Assembly (NCBI GenBank): GCA_018335575.1
Contig: JAGXRT010000065.1
Span: 1-64,000 of the forward strand
From: Bacteroidota bacterium
Lineage (GTDB): Bacteria; Bacteroidota; Bacteroidia; Flavobacteriales; Flavobacteriaceae
DNA: 64,000 nucleotides
Direction: 5' to 3'
Each line of letters begins with the position of its first letter. Within the stretch, counting starts at the first letter, position 1. The translations under genes were made by a program, and so were the position numbers. Positions 20,146 to 29,674 of this stretch are shown here, one piece after another. The notes under the pieces are model-generated. The model was not told where the DNA came from. It searched no databases and was given only the letters and a program-made list of their open reading frames with translations.

Positions 20146-20175
20146 AAAGAACTATCAATTAATTGATAGTTCTTT
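20146..20175 (-). terminator. terminator downstream of pgk
   Basis: 30-bp perfect palindrome AAAGAACTATCAATT/AATTGATAGTTCTTT with a T-run on the minus strand. Confidence 0.7.
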
Positions 20176-20195
20176 ACCTTTATTAACTTTAATAT

Positions 20196-21383
20196 TTATT
20201 CTAAAACCGCTTGAATACCTGGTAAAATACTTCCTTCTAACATTTCTAACATAGCACCACCTCCGGTAGAAACATAGCTAACTTTATTTTCAAAATTAAA
20301 TTGTTTTACGGCTGCTACAGAGTCGCCGCCACCTACTAATGAAAAGGCTCCATCTTCGGTAGCATCTGCTATGGCATTGCCCAATTCTATAGTTCCTTTT
20401 GCAAAATTTGGCATTTCAAATACTCCAACCGGACCGTTCCATAGTATGGTTTTTGCTTGTGCAATTACAAACGAAAATCCAACATTGGTTTTAGGCCCAA
20501 CATCTAATCCCATCCATCCATCTGGTATATCATTAACATCCGCTATTTTGTATTTGGCGTCATTGCTGAAAGAATCGGCAATTACGGCATCAATTGGTAA
20601 ATGAATTTTTACGTTTTTTTGCCTGGCTTTTTCTAAAATTTCAAGTGCTAATTCTAATTTATCATCTTCTACCAACGAATTGCCAATTTTACCTCCCAGT
20701 GCTTTAATGAATGTAAATGTCATTCCTCCACCAATAATGATATGATTTACTTTATCAAGAATATTTTCAATAATTCCTATTTTTGATGAAACCTTGGCGC
20801 CTCCTAAAATGGCTAAAACGGGTTTCTCACTGTTTTTTAATACTTTATCAATACTTTCAATTTCTGCAGCCATTAATAATCCAAAACATTTGTTATTAGG
20901 AAAAAACTGAGCGATGATGGTTGTTGAGGCGTGTGCTCTATGAGCTGTACCAAAAGCATCATTTACATAAACATCACCAAATTTTGATAATTTTTCAGCA
21001 AAAGAAACATCGCCCGCTTCTTCTTCATTGTAAAACCGTAAGTTTTCTAACATTAAAACTTCGCCTGGCTTTAAGTTTTTTACAGCTAATTCTACTTTTT
21101 CACCAATACAATCCTCAACAAATTTTACCTGAATTCCCAATATTTCAGTTACTTTATATACAATATGTTTTAACGAGTATTTTTCTGTAACACCTTTGGG
21201 TCTTCCTAAATGAGACATCAAAATAACACTTCCACCATCATTTAAGATTTTCATTATGGTTGGCTTTGCAGCTTCTATTCTGTTGGATTCTGTTACTTTA
21301 AATGCGTCGTTTAACGGCACATTAAAATCAACTCTTATAAGTGCTTTTTGATCTTTAAAATTAAAATCTTTAATAGTTTTCAT
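20196..21383 (-). CDS. pgk: phosphoglycerate kinase
   Basis: KALIRVDFNVPLND, LMSHLGRPKG, AILGGAKVSSKI, LVGGGDSVAAVKQF, STGGGAMLEMLEG. Confidence 0.97.
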   Translation of the reverse strand: MKTIKDFNFKDQKALIRVDFNVPLNDAFKVTESNRIEAAKPTIMKILNDGGSVILMSHLGRPKGVTEKYSLKHIVYKVTEILGIQVKFVEDCIGEKVELAVKNLKPGEVLMLENLRFYNEEEAGDVSFAEKLSKFGDVYVNDAFGTAHRAHASTTIIAQFFPNNKCFGLLMAAEIESIDKVLKNSEKPVLAILGGAKVSSKIGIIENILDKVNHIIIGGGMTFTFIKALGGKIGNSLVEDDKLELALEILEKARQKNVKIHLPIDAVIADSFSNDAKYKIADVNDIPDGWMGLDVGPKTNVGFSFVIAQAKTILWNGPVGVFEMPNFAKGTIELGNAIADATEDGAFSLVGGGDSVAAVKQFNFENKVSYVSTGGGAMLEMLEGSILPGIQAVLE

Positions 21384-21530
21384 ACGATAATAGCTCTAGT
21401 TTACTTTTATATTTTGATGTTACTTTGAGGTTTTTGTAAAAATCACTCAAATTTAAGCAAAGATACTGCTCATTATGAAATTTTAAATTATAAAATTGAT
21501 ATTTTTGACATATTAAACTCAGGTTATAAA

Positions 21531-22667
21531 ATGGATTTTACGGATGTTTTAGGGCTTACTTTTATCAAAAAACACTTGCAACAAAGTGCAGACTTGGGTC
21601 GTATTCCACATGCACAATTATTTGTAGGTGCCGAAGGAAGTGGAACATTACCCATGGCTTTGGCCTATGCTCAATATATTTTATGTAAAAGCAGTAATGA
21701 TGAAAAGTCATGTAAATTAAAGTGTTCAAAATTAATGCATCCCGATTTGCATTTTGCCTTCCCTATTGCCAAAAATGAAGAAGTAAAAAAAGATGTAGTA
21801 AGTAATTCTTTTTTAGCTGATTGGAGAAATTTTTTAGCGTTAAATCCATACGGTAATTTATTTGATTGGTTGCAATTTATTGGTATTGAAAACAAACAAG
21901 GAATTATAAATGTCGATGAAGCTGAACAAATAGTAAAATCATTAAAGTTAAAATCGTATGAAGGTGGTTATAAAGTGATGATTATTTGGATGGCAGAAAA
22001 AATGAATACTTCTGCAGCCAATAAGCTTTTAAAATTAATTGAAGAACCACCTGCTCAAACCGTATTTCTTTTAATTACCGAAAATGAAGAACAGATAATT
22101 ACTACAATACGCTCGCGTTGTCAAGTACTACATTTCCCCGTTTTAAGTGAAGAAGATTTGGTTAAAGGCTTATTACAAAAAACTGAACTAAATGAAAGTG
22201 AGTCGATTATAATAGCTCAACAAGCCAATGGAAACTTTAATAAAGCACTTAAAATTACTCAAAATAACAGCAATGATACCTTGTTTGAAGAATGGTTTAT
22301 AACCTGGGTACGCCATGCTTTTTTGGCTAAAGGAAATGCTACCGTAATATCTCAACTTGTTGAATGGAGTGAACAAATTGCAGGTAAAGGAAGGGAAACC
22401 CAAAAGCAGTTTTTGCACTATTGTCTGTTATTTTTTAGACAAGCATTACTTCAAAATTACACAGTTTCAGAACTTGTTTTTTTAAAGCCTAAAACAGAAA
22501 ACTTTAAGTTTAATAGTTTTGCAAAATATATACACGGTGCTAATATTGTTGATATTGTAAAAGAGCTTGATGACGCAATATATCATATTGAACGAAATGG
22601 AAATGCAAGAATTATTTTCTTAGATTTATCCATAAAACTGACTCGTTTGTTACATAAAAAAGAATAA
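21531..22667 (+). CDS. DNA polymerase III subunit delta' (clamp loader)
   Basis: LGRIPHAQLFVGAEGSG, cysteine cluster CKSSNDEKSCKLKC, AANKLLKLIEEPPAQTVFLLIT, IRSRCQVL. Confidence 0.85.
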   Translation: MDFTDVLGLTFIKKHLQQSADLGRIPHAQLFVGAEGSGTLPMALAYAQYILCKSSNDEKSCKLKCSKLMHPDLHFAFPIAKNEEVKKDVVSNSFLADWRNFLALNPYGNLFDWLQFIGIENKQGIINVDEAEQIVKSLKLKSYEGGYKVMIIWMAEKMNTSAANKLLKLIEEPPAQTVFLLITENEEQIITTIRSRCQVLHFPVLSEEDLVKGLLQKTELNESESIIIAQQANGNFNKALKITQNNSNDTLFEEWFITWVRHAFLAKGNATVISQLVEWSEQIAGKGRETQKQFLHYCLLFFRQALLQNYTVSELVFLKPKTENFKFNSFAKYIHGANIVDIVKELDDAIYHIERNGNARIIFLDLSIKLTRLLHKKE

Positions 22668-22696
22668 TATATTACTGATAAACAGTGTTTTAAATA

Positions 22697-22722
22697 AAAA
22701 AAGCCAGTTAATAGACTGGCTT
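22697..22722 (-). terminator. terminator downstream of ompH-like gene
   Basis: AAGCCAGT-TAATAG-ACTGGCTT with a T-run on the minus strand. Confidence 0.7.
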
Positions 22723-22744
22723 AATCTTTATCAAAAATAGTTAC

Positions 22745-23254
22745 TTATTTCTTTTTGTATGCTTTGTTTAATTTTTCTAAAACTTGCTCTGTAACATTTA
22801 AATCTTCATCACCATACATAACAGTGCCTTTGCCATTGGTTCCAAGTATAATTTTATATCCATTATCCTTAGCATATTCAGCTACGAAACTATCTACTTT
22901 CTTTGATAATGCATCAAAACTTTCTTGCGATAACTGTTGTAGCATTTGAGAAGCTTGTTGTTGCTGACCTTGAATTTGCTGTTGTTCTTGCATCAACTTT
23001 TGCTCTAATTGTTGACGGCTTGGAGCAGACATGCTTCCTGCTTTCTTTTGGTAATCATCAACTTTTTGCTGAAATCCTAAAGCTAAACTATCTAAACTAA
23101 ATTTCAATTTATCTTGTTTTGCTTTTAAATCAGATTCCATGCTTTTGGTTTCGTCATAGCCTTTCATTAATTCTTCAACATCAACATAGGCAATTTTTTG
23201 TGTACATGATGCTAACGAAAATACAGCCGCCAGTACTAAGAGAATTTTTTTCAT
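22745..23254 (-). CDS. OmpH/Skp family periplasmic chaperone-like lipoprotein
   Basis: Lipobox SLASC; IAYVDVEELMKGYDE; long Gln-rich coiled coil; YKIILGTNGKGTVMYGDEDLNVTEQVLEKLN. Confidence 0.8.
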   Translation of the reverse strand: MKKILLVLAAVFSLASCTQKIAYVDVEELMKGYDETKSMESDLKAKQDKLKFSLDSLALGFQQKVDDYQKKAGSMSAPSRQQLEQKLMQEQQQIQGQQQQASQMLQQLSQESFDALSKKVDSFVAEYAKDNGYKIILGTNGKGTVMYGDEDLNVTEQVLEKLNKAYKKK

Positions 23255-23471
23255 GTTAAAATTTGTATTTAAATATTATTATGCGAATATATTAAAAATA
23301 GGTTGTGAAAGTATTTTTTAGTTAAAAATTAGATTAATAAATAAATATTATTGAAATATATAATTGAAATTGATAATTTTTATTTAAAATGACTTATTTT
23401 AAAACGATTTAAAGCCTCTTTTCTGTTTATTTAGATATTTCCCTTGTTTGGGTAAAATAAATTAATCCAAA

Positions 23472-24374
23472 CTAATTTAAATCGATTTTCTTGTTTTTAA
23501 TAATGAAAATATGTGACGAATACTCATCTGAAAGTATGGCTTTGATGTTTGACTGCAATCCGATTAAAAATCCATTGAAAAAATTCATTTTACCAGTTTT
23601 ATATTTTTCACTCAAAAGCGAAACATAAAATGAATCCATTTTCATTGGAAATATTTTGATTACTTCCATTTGTTCTTTTTCAAATAACAACTTTATCGCT
23701 TTTTTAGAAAAATGCCATAAATGTCGAGGCACATCATAGGCTGCCCAAAATTTTCCATAATACAAGGCATCGTAGCTTTTAAAATTTGGCACAGCTATAA
23801 TTAAAGTTCCGTTTGGTTTTAACATAGATTTTAACTGAAGAATATATGATTGTACATCCGGGACATGTTCCAACACATGCCACATGGTAATAACATCAAA
23901 TTTTTGAAAGTCTTTTACTTGGAGCTGCATTAAGCTTTCAAAAATTATTTGGTGTTGAATAGTTGATTTTTCAAATTTCTTGCTTGCAATTTCTCTAGCC
24001 TTACTGTTAGGTTCTATTCCAACAACAGACCAACCGTTAAGGTACATTGCATTTAAAAAATCAGCGGTTCCTGTTCCAATGTCTAAAACCGTTTTAGATT
24101 CGGATCGTAATGAATTTAATAAGGTAACTTTACTTGAAATTGCATTTTTCTTTACCAATTGATACATTTTTTCAAAGAGCGATTTATTTGAATCGGTGTG
24201 TGAAATATAATCTGAATTATCATAATACTTTCCTAGTTCTTCGTTAGTAGGTTTTGGGTAAGTTACTAACATATCATATTTTTCAGAATAATATAATTCA
24301 AATTTTTCTTGAGTTAATGAGTAATCCTGTACGGAAATAAAATGCTTTAATTGCTCTGAATCGAATTGTAACAT
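23472..24374 (-). CDS. class I SAM-dependent methyltransferase
   Basis: VLDIGTGTADFLNAM, FDVITMWHVLEHVPD, GTLIIAVPNFKS. Confidence 0.85.
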   Translation of the reverse strand: MLQFDSEQLKHFISVQDYSLTQEKFELYYSEKYDMLVTYPKPTNEELGKYYDNSDYISHTDSNKSLFEKMYQLVKKNAISSKVTLLNSLRSESKTVLDIGTGTADFLNAMYLNGWSVVGIEPNSKAREIASKKFEKSTIQHQIIFESLMQLQVKDFQKFDVITMWHVLEHVPDVQSYILQLKSMLKPNGTLIIAVPNFKSYDALYYGKFWAAYDVPRHLWHFSKKAIKLLFEKEQMEVIKIFPMKMDSFYVSLLSEKYKTGKMNFFNGFLIGLQSNIKAILSDEYSSHIFIIKNKKIDLN

Positions 24375-24389
24375 AATTATAAAAAATAA

Positions 24390-24411
24390 AAAAGTTCCAC
24401 GTGGAACTTTT
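24390..24411. promoter_or_regulatory. parS: putative parS centromere-like site (ParB-binding), 22-bp palindrome
   Basis: AAAAGTTCCACGTGGAACTTTT contains the 14-bp parS core GTTCCACGTGGAAC. Confidence 0.7.
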
Positions 24412-24418
24412 AAAAATA

Positions 24419-26290
24419 TTACCTACCCATATACACCAATAATACAGAAATATCACTTGGAGAAACTCCGCTAATTCTACTTGCCTGAGAAATGGTTTCG
24501 GGTTGTATTTTAATTAATTTTTGCCGGGCTTCTATTGATATATTTTTTACCTTATTGTAATCAAATGATTTTGGTATTTTAATATTTTCAAGTCGATTTA
24601 ATTTATCAGCATTATTTTTCTCTTTATCGATATACCCTGAATATTTAATATAAATATCTACCTGATTAAGCATTTCTTCATCCAGTTCATGTTTTGAAAT
24701 AAACTCAGAAACCCCAGGAAAAGTTTTAATATCATCAAAACTAAGTTGCGGTCGAGCAGCAATTTTAAACATCTTCATTGATTGACTAATAGGCGCTGAA
24801 TCTTTGGCTTCTAAGATAGGATTAATAAAATAAGGCGAAATACTACTTTCTTGAATAAATTCTATCAACTTTGCAACTTTCTGATTTTTTTCAATAACAC
24901 GATTCATTCGCTCCTCTGATGCCAATCCCAACGCATAGGCTTTTGGTGTTAAGCGAATATCAGCGTTATCTTGTCTGAGCAAAGTTCTATATTCTGCTCT
25001 TGATGTAAACATTCTATATGGTTCCTCTGTCCCTTTGGTAATTAAATCATCTATCAATACACCTATATACGCTTCATCTCTTTTTAATACAAAAGGATCT
25101 TCATTTTTTACTTTCAATGCTGCATTAATACCTGCCATGATACCTTGTGCCGCCGCTTCTTCATATCCGGTAGTTCCATTTATTTGCCCTGCAAAATACA
25201 AATTAGCAACCAACTTTGTCTCCAACGTATTTAATAACTGCGTAGGTGGAAAATAATCATATTCAATAGCATAGCCATATCTTAAAAATTTTACCTGCTC
25301 AAATCCAGGCACCATTCGTAAGGCTTTATCTTGAATATCGAATGGTAAGGATGTTGAAAAGCCATTCACATACACTTCTATCGTATCCCAACCTTCGGGC
25401 TCTATAAATAATAAATGACGTTCTTTCGATGCAAATCGATCAATTTTATCTTCGATGGATGGACAATAACGAGGTCCAACTCCACTTATTGTTCCGGTAA
25501 AAAGTGGTGATCTATCAAACCCTTCACGCAATAAATCATGTACTTCATTAGACGTATAAGTCATATAGCACGATCGTTGTTTTTTTAATACTGCGGTTTG
25601 ATTTGAGTACGAAAACTTTTGAGGAAATTCATCGCCAGGCTGTTCAGTCATTTTTGAAAAATCCAAGGATCGCACATCCACTCGCGGTGGAGTACCAGTT
25701 TTCATTCTACCTGATTCAAAACCTAGTTTTATTAAAGCTTCAGTAATACCTTTTGAAGCAGCTTCACCTGCCCTTCCGCCCCCATAGGATTTATCACCTA
25801 TGTGAATTTGACCGTTTAAAAAAGTACCATTTGTTAAGATAACAGCATCTGCTAAAAATTCTACACCAAGTTGGGTTTTAACTCCTTTTACCACATTATC
25901 AACTACAACCAATTCAGTAACCATTTCTTGATACATATCTAAGTTGGAAATTGATTCGAGTGTTAAGCGCCACTCTTCAGCAAAACGCATTCGATCACTT
26001 TGAGCCCTCGGACTCCACATTGCAGGACCTTTTGATTGGTTAAGCATTTTAAATTGTATAGCAGTTTTATCGGTTACAATCCCCATGTATCCACCAAGCG
26101 CATCAATTTCACGCACAATCTGACCTTTCGCAATTCCACCAACCGCTGGATTACAACTCATCTGCGCGATGGTTTGTAAATTCATTGTAATCAATAAGGT
26201 TTTTACTCCTAAATTAGCAGCTGCAGCTGCAGCTTCACAACCTGCGTGACCTGCGCCTACTACTATTACATCATACTTCAATTTCTCCAT
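24419..26290 (-). CDS. mnmG: tRNA uridine-5-carboxymethylaminomethyl(34) synthesis enzyme MnmG
   Basis: YDVIVVGAGHAGCEAAAAAANLG, CNPAVGGIAKGQIVREIDALGG, GLASEERM; track start 26299, likely MEKLKYDV at 26290. Confidence 0.96.
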   Translation of the reverse strand: MEKLKYDVIVVGAGHAGCEAAAAAANLGVKTLLITMNLQTIAQMSCNPAVGGIAKGQIVREIDALGGYMGIVTDKTAIQFKMLNQSKGPAMWSPRAQSDRMRFAEEWRLTLESISNLDMYQEMVTELVVVDNVVKGVKTQLGVEFLADAVILTNGTFLNGQIHIGDKSYGGGRAGEAASKGITEALIKLGFESGRMKTGTPPRVDVRSLDFSKMTEQPGDEFPQKFSYSNQTAVLKKQRSCYMTYTSNEVHDLLREGFDRSPLFTGTISGVGPRYCPSIEDKIDRFASKERHLLFIEPEGWDTIEVYVNGFSTSLPFDIQDKALRMVPGFEQVKFLRYGYAIEYDYFPPTQLLNTLETKLVANLYFAGQINGTTGYEEAAAQGIMAGINAALKVKNEDPFVLKRDEAYIGVLIDDLITKGTEEPYRMFTSRAEYRTLLRQDNADIRLTPKAYALGLASEERMNRVIEKNQKVAKLIEFIQESSISPYFINPILEAKDSAPISQSMKMFKIAARPQLSFDDIKTFPGVSEFISKHELDEEMLNQVDIYIKYSGYIDKEKNNADKLNRLENIKIPKSFDYNKVKNISIEARQKLIKIQPETISQASRISGVSPSDISVLLVYMGR

Positions 26291-26304
26291 AATTAACATT
26301 TAAT

Positions 26305-26320
26305 TGTTCCACGTGGAACA
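26305..26320. promoter_or_regulatory. parS: putative parS site, perfect 16-bp palindrome
   Basis: TGTTCCACGTGGAACA, exact match to the broadly conserved parS consensus TGTTNCACGTGNAACA. Confidence 0.85.
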
Positions 26321-26349
26321 TAATAAAAACACTCCTTAATGACTGATTA

Positions 26350-26784
26350 TTAGTTATTTATAAATTTTTTAATACAAATTTCTTCATTTTTCCGCATAAG
26401 TACAGTCTCTTTTTCAGTTTTATCTTTAAATCCGATAAAATGAAGTATCCCGTGCACCATAACTCGTAATAATTCCTCATTAAATTCTACTGAAAACTTC
26501 GTGGCATTTTCCTTTACACGTTCTATAGAAATAAAGATATCACCGCTTATTAGCTTACTTTCCGAATAATCAAAACTGATTATATCAGTTAAATCATCGT
26601 GGTTTAAATATTGCCGATTGATATTTAATAAATACGTATCATCACAAAATATATACGAAACATCTCCTAATTCAAAACCGTAATCACCTATTATACTTTT
26701 TATCCATCGTTCATAATTTGATTCATCTATCAACTCAAAGTCTAATTCATAATTAAATACAATCATGCTCATTATTTTTTGCAA
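26350..26784 (-). CDS. ybeY: rRNA maturation endonuclease YbeY
   Basis: NRQYLNHDDLTDIISFDYSE, SGDIFISIERVKENA, VMVHGILHFIGFKDK. Confidence 0.9.
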   Translation of the reverse strand: MQKIMSMIVFNYELDFELIDESNYERWIKSIIGDYGFELGDVSYIFCDDTYLLNINRQYLNHDDLTDIISFDYSESKLISGDIFISIERVKENATKFSVEFNEELLRVMVHGILHFIGFKDKTEKETVLMRKNEEICIKKFINN

Positions 26785-26833
26785 AATTACGTAAACTCTT
26801 TTAAATAAAATGTGTACCTCCCTACTGTTAAAA

Positions 26834-26863
26834 TTGTAAAGAAGTTAAAACGGTTTATCTTTG
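26834..26863 (+). promoter_or_regulatory. Bacteroidota-type promoter upstream of gltX
   Basis: TTG (26834-26836), 19 bp, TATCTTTG (26856-26863). Confidence 0.6.
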
Positions 26864-26879
26864 CGATAAAATATTATTT

Positions 26880-28409
26880 ATGAATACTAATGTTCGTGTG
26901 CGTTTTGCTCCCAGCCCAACAGGTCCTTTACATATTGGTGGAGTTAGAACTGCACTTTTTAATTACTTATTTGCAAAAAAATACCAAGGTACTTTTATCC
27001 TTAGAATTGAAGATACCGATAGAACACGTTTTGTACCTTCCGCAGAGCAATACATTGTAGATAGTTTGAATTGGTGCGGAATTCCTTTTGATGAAGGAGT
27101 TGGAAAAAATGAAAAATTTGGTCCTTACCGTCAAAGTGAACGCGCTGCTATTTATAAAAAATATGCTGATGAATTAATAGCTAACGGATGGGGTTATTAC
27201 GCTTTTGATAGTAATGAAGAGTTGGATACTTTACGCCTTTCCTATGAAAAAGAAGGAAAAACTTTTATATACAATCATCATAACAGAACAAAATTACAGA
27301 CATCCTTAAATTTATCTTCTGATGAAGTTTCAAACAAAATAAATAATGGAGATCCATTTGTAATCAGATTTAAAACTCCAGAAAATGAACAATTAATTCT
27401 TAATGATATTATTCGTGGAGAAATAAAGATTGACACCAATACGTTGGATGATAAGGTATTATTTAAAAGTGATGGAATGCCTACCTATCATTTAGCAAAT
27501 ATTGTGGATGATCATTTAATGGAAATTACGCACGTAATTAGAGGTGAAGAGTGGTTGCCATCGATGGCGTTGCATATACTTTTATACAGAGCCTTTAATT
27601 GGATTCCACCAAAATTTGCACACTTACCGTTAATTTTAAAACCAGTTGGGAAAGGAAAATTAAGTAAACGCGATGGTGAACAATTAGGGTTTCCAGTATT
27701 TCCACTTGAGTTTGTAAATGATACTACCGGAGAAACTGTTAAAGGGTATAAAGAAGAAGGTTATTTACCAGAGGCATTTATAAATATGCTTGCTTTATTG
27801 GGATGGAATCCGGGAATTGAACAAGAACTTTTTTCTAAAAAAGAATTAATACATTTATTTGATTTGGAGAAAGTCGGTAAATCGGGTTCTAAGTTTGATC
27901 CAGAGAAAACAAAATGGTTTCAACATCAGTATTTATTAAAACAATCGGATGAAGATTTAGCTGCATTATATCAACCAATTTTAGTTAATAAAAGTATCAA
28001 TGAATCAATTGAAAGAATTTCTAAAGTAGTTTCTTTGATAAAAGAACGGGCAAATTTTGTGAAAGATTTTTGGGATTTAAGCGATTTCTTTTTCATTGCT
28101 CCTACTGTGTATGATGACAAAGCCATTCAAAAAAATTGGAAACCGGAAACAGAATCGTTACTAAATACATTGATTTCAATACTTGAATCATCAGAAAATT
28201 TTACTTCAACAGCACTAGAAAATGAAGTTAAATTATGGATTACTTCTAATGAAATTGGTTTTGGAAAAGTAATGCAACCGTTGCGCTTAAGTTTGGTTGG
28301 TGCATTAAAAGGTCCGCACCTTTTTGATATAATAGAATTTATAGGTAAAAAAGAAACAATTCACAGAATTAAACACTTTATACAGCTTGCAAAATCAGAA
28401 AATATTTAA
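26880..28409 (+). CDS. gltX: glutamate--tRNA ligase
   Basis: VRVRFAPSPTGPLHIGGVRTALFNYLFAKK, LRIEDTDRTR, GKLSKRDG. Confidence 0.96.
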   Translation: MNTNVRVRFAPSPTGPLHIGGVRTALFNYLFAKKYQGTFILRIEDTDRTRFVPSAEQYIVDSLNWCGIPFDEGVGKNEKFGPYRQSERAAIYKKYADELIANGWGYYAFDSNEELDTLRLSYEKEGKTFIYNHHNRTKLQTSLNLSSDEVSNKINNGDPFVIRFKTPENEQLILNDIIRGEIKIDTNTLDDKVLFKSDGMPTYHLANIVDDHLMEITHVIRGEEWLPSMALHILLYRAFNWIPPKFAHLPLILKPVGKGKLSKRDGEQLGFPVFPLEFVNDTTGETVKGYKEEGYLPEAFINMLALLGWNPGIEQELFSKKELIHLFDLEKVGKSGSKFDPEKTKWFQHQYLLKQSDEDLAALYQPILVNKSINESIERISKVVSLIKERANFVKDFWDLSDFFFIAPTVYDDKAIQKNWKPETESLLNTLISILESSENFTSTALENEVKLWITSNEIGFGKVMQPLRLSLVGALKGPHLFDIIEFIGKKETIHRIKHFIQLAKSENI

Positions 28410-28439
28410 GTATCTTTAAGTTCTTAAATATTTAAAATT

Positions 28440-29357
28440 ATGACATTTTTTCCTATCCTATTAGTGATCCTGGTACTTTTGTTATTCATGGGTCTTTTTA
28501 CTGTTAAACAACAATCAGTTGCAGTAATTGAGCGTTTTGGTAAATTTATTAGTTTGCGCAATGCCGGACTACAATTTAAAATTCCGTTTATTGATATTGT
28601 AGCGGGTAGAGTTAGTTTAAAAATTCAACAGTTGGATGTTAACGTTGAAACTAAAACTAAAGATGATGTATTTGTACATCTTAAAATTTCTGTACAGTTT
28701 CAAATTTTACCACAAAACGTTTATGACGCATTTTATAAACTACAATATCCTCATGATCAAATAACTGCTTATATTTTTGACGTAGTAAGAGCAGAAGTTC
28801 CACGTATGAAATTAGACGATGTTTTTGAGAAAAAAGATGATATTGCACATGCTATTCAAAGAGAACTTAAAGAGGCTATGTTAGGTTATGGTTACGACAT
28901 CGTTAAAGCACTTGTAACTGATATTGATCCAGATGCACAGGTGAAAAATGCTATGAACAGAATTAATGCGTCAGAACGCGAGAAAATAGCTGCACAGTTT
29001 GAAGGAGATGCTCAGCGAATATTAATAGTAGAACGTGCTAAAGCCGAAGCTGAAAGTAAAAAATTACAAGGACAGGGTATTGCAGATCAACGTAGAGAAA
29101 TTGCCCGGGGTTTAGAAGAATCGGTAGATGTGCTTAACAAAGCCGGAATTAATTCACAAGAAGCATCGGCACTTATTATTATTACGCAACATTATGATAC
29201 GCTTCAAGCAGTAGGTGAACGTAGTAACAGTAATTTAATCATGTTACCAAACACACCTTCTTCTGCAAGTAATATGTTAAATGATATGACAGCTTCATTA
29301 ATTGCAGCCAATCAAATGGGTACAATTAAAACCAGCGATGTTAAAAAAAGTAAATAA
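28440..29357 (+). CDS. SPFH/Band 7 (stomatin-like) membrane protein
   Basis: One N-terminal TM, QQSVAVIERFGKFISLRNAGLQFKIPFID, DQRREIARGLEESVDVL. Confidence 0.9.
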   Translation: MTFFPILLVILVLLLFMGLFTVKQQSVAVIERFGKFISLRNAGLQFKIPFIDIVAGRVSLKIQQLDVNVETKTKDDVFVHLKISVQFQILPQNVYDAFYKLQYPHDQITAYIFDVVRAEVPRMKLDDVFEKKDDIAHAIQRELKEAMLGYGYDIVKALVTDIDPDAQVKNAMNRINASEREKIAAQFEGDAQRILIVERAKAEAESKKLQGQGIADQRREIARGLEESVDVLNKAGINSQEASALIIITQHYDTLQAVGERSNSNLIMLPNTPSSASNMLNDMTASLIAANQMGTIKTSDVKKSK

Positions 29358-29370
29358 TTAAATGTTAATA

Positions 29371-29402
29371 AAAAAAATCCTGAGTTTCCTCAGGATTTTT
29401 TT
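29371..29402. terminator. bidirectional terminator
   Basis: AAAAAAATCCTGAG-TTTC-CTCAGGATTTTTTT between convergent genes. Confidence 0.8.
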
Positions 29403-29602
29403 TATTTCTTATCTTCTTCTTTCTCAGTTTTGTTTGGAGCATCATCCTCTTTTGCAGCTTTCTTAAATTCCTTTATACCAGAACCAAGACCTTTCATCAA
29501 TTCAGGGATTTTCTTTCCACCAAATAATAACAATACAATCACTAGAATAATTGCAATTTGACCTGGTCCTAATGCGCCTAAAAATATTTGGTTTGCTATC
29601 AT
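29402..29602 (-). CDS. tatA: twin-arginine translocase subunit TatA/TatE
   Basis: [41 protein letters not shown]. Confidence 0.92.
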   Translation of the reverse strand: MIANQIFLGALGPGQIAIILVIVLLLFGGKKIPELMKGLGSGIKEFKKAAKEDDAPNKTEKEEDKK

Positions 29603-29674
29603 AATTTAAATTTTATTACTACAAAATTACTACTTTTTTTAAATTATCAATTTAATAAACTGATTAATTGCTTT

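Noticed and set aside
23255-23471. AT-rich gap as an alternative origin or ncRNA
   Set aside because: Shorter, no cluster of the 9-mer, not at the strand switch, and no stable RNA-like structure seen by eye.
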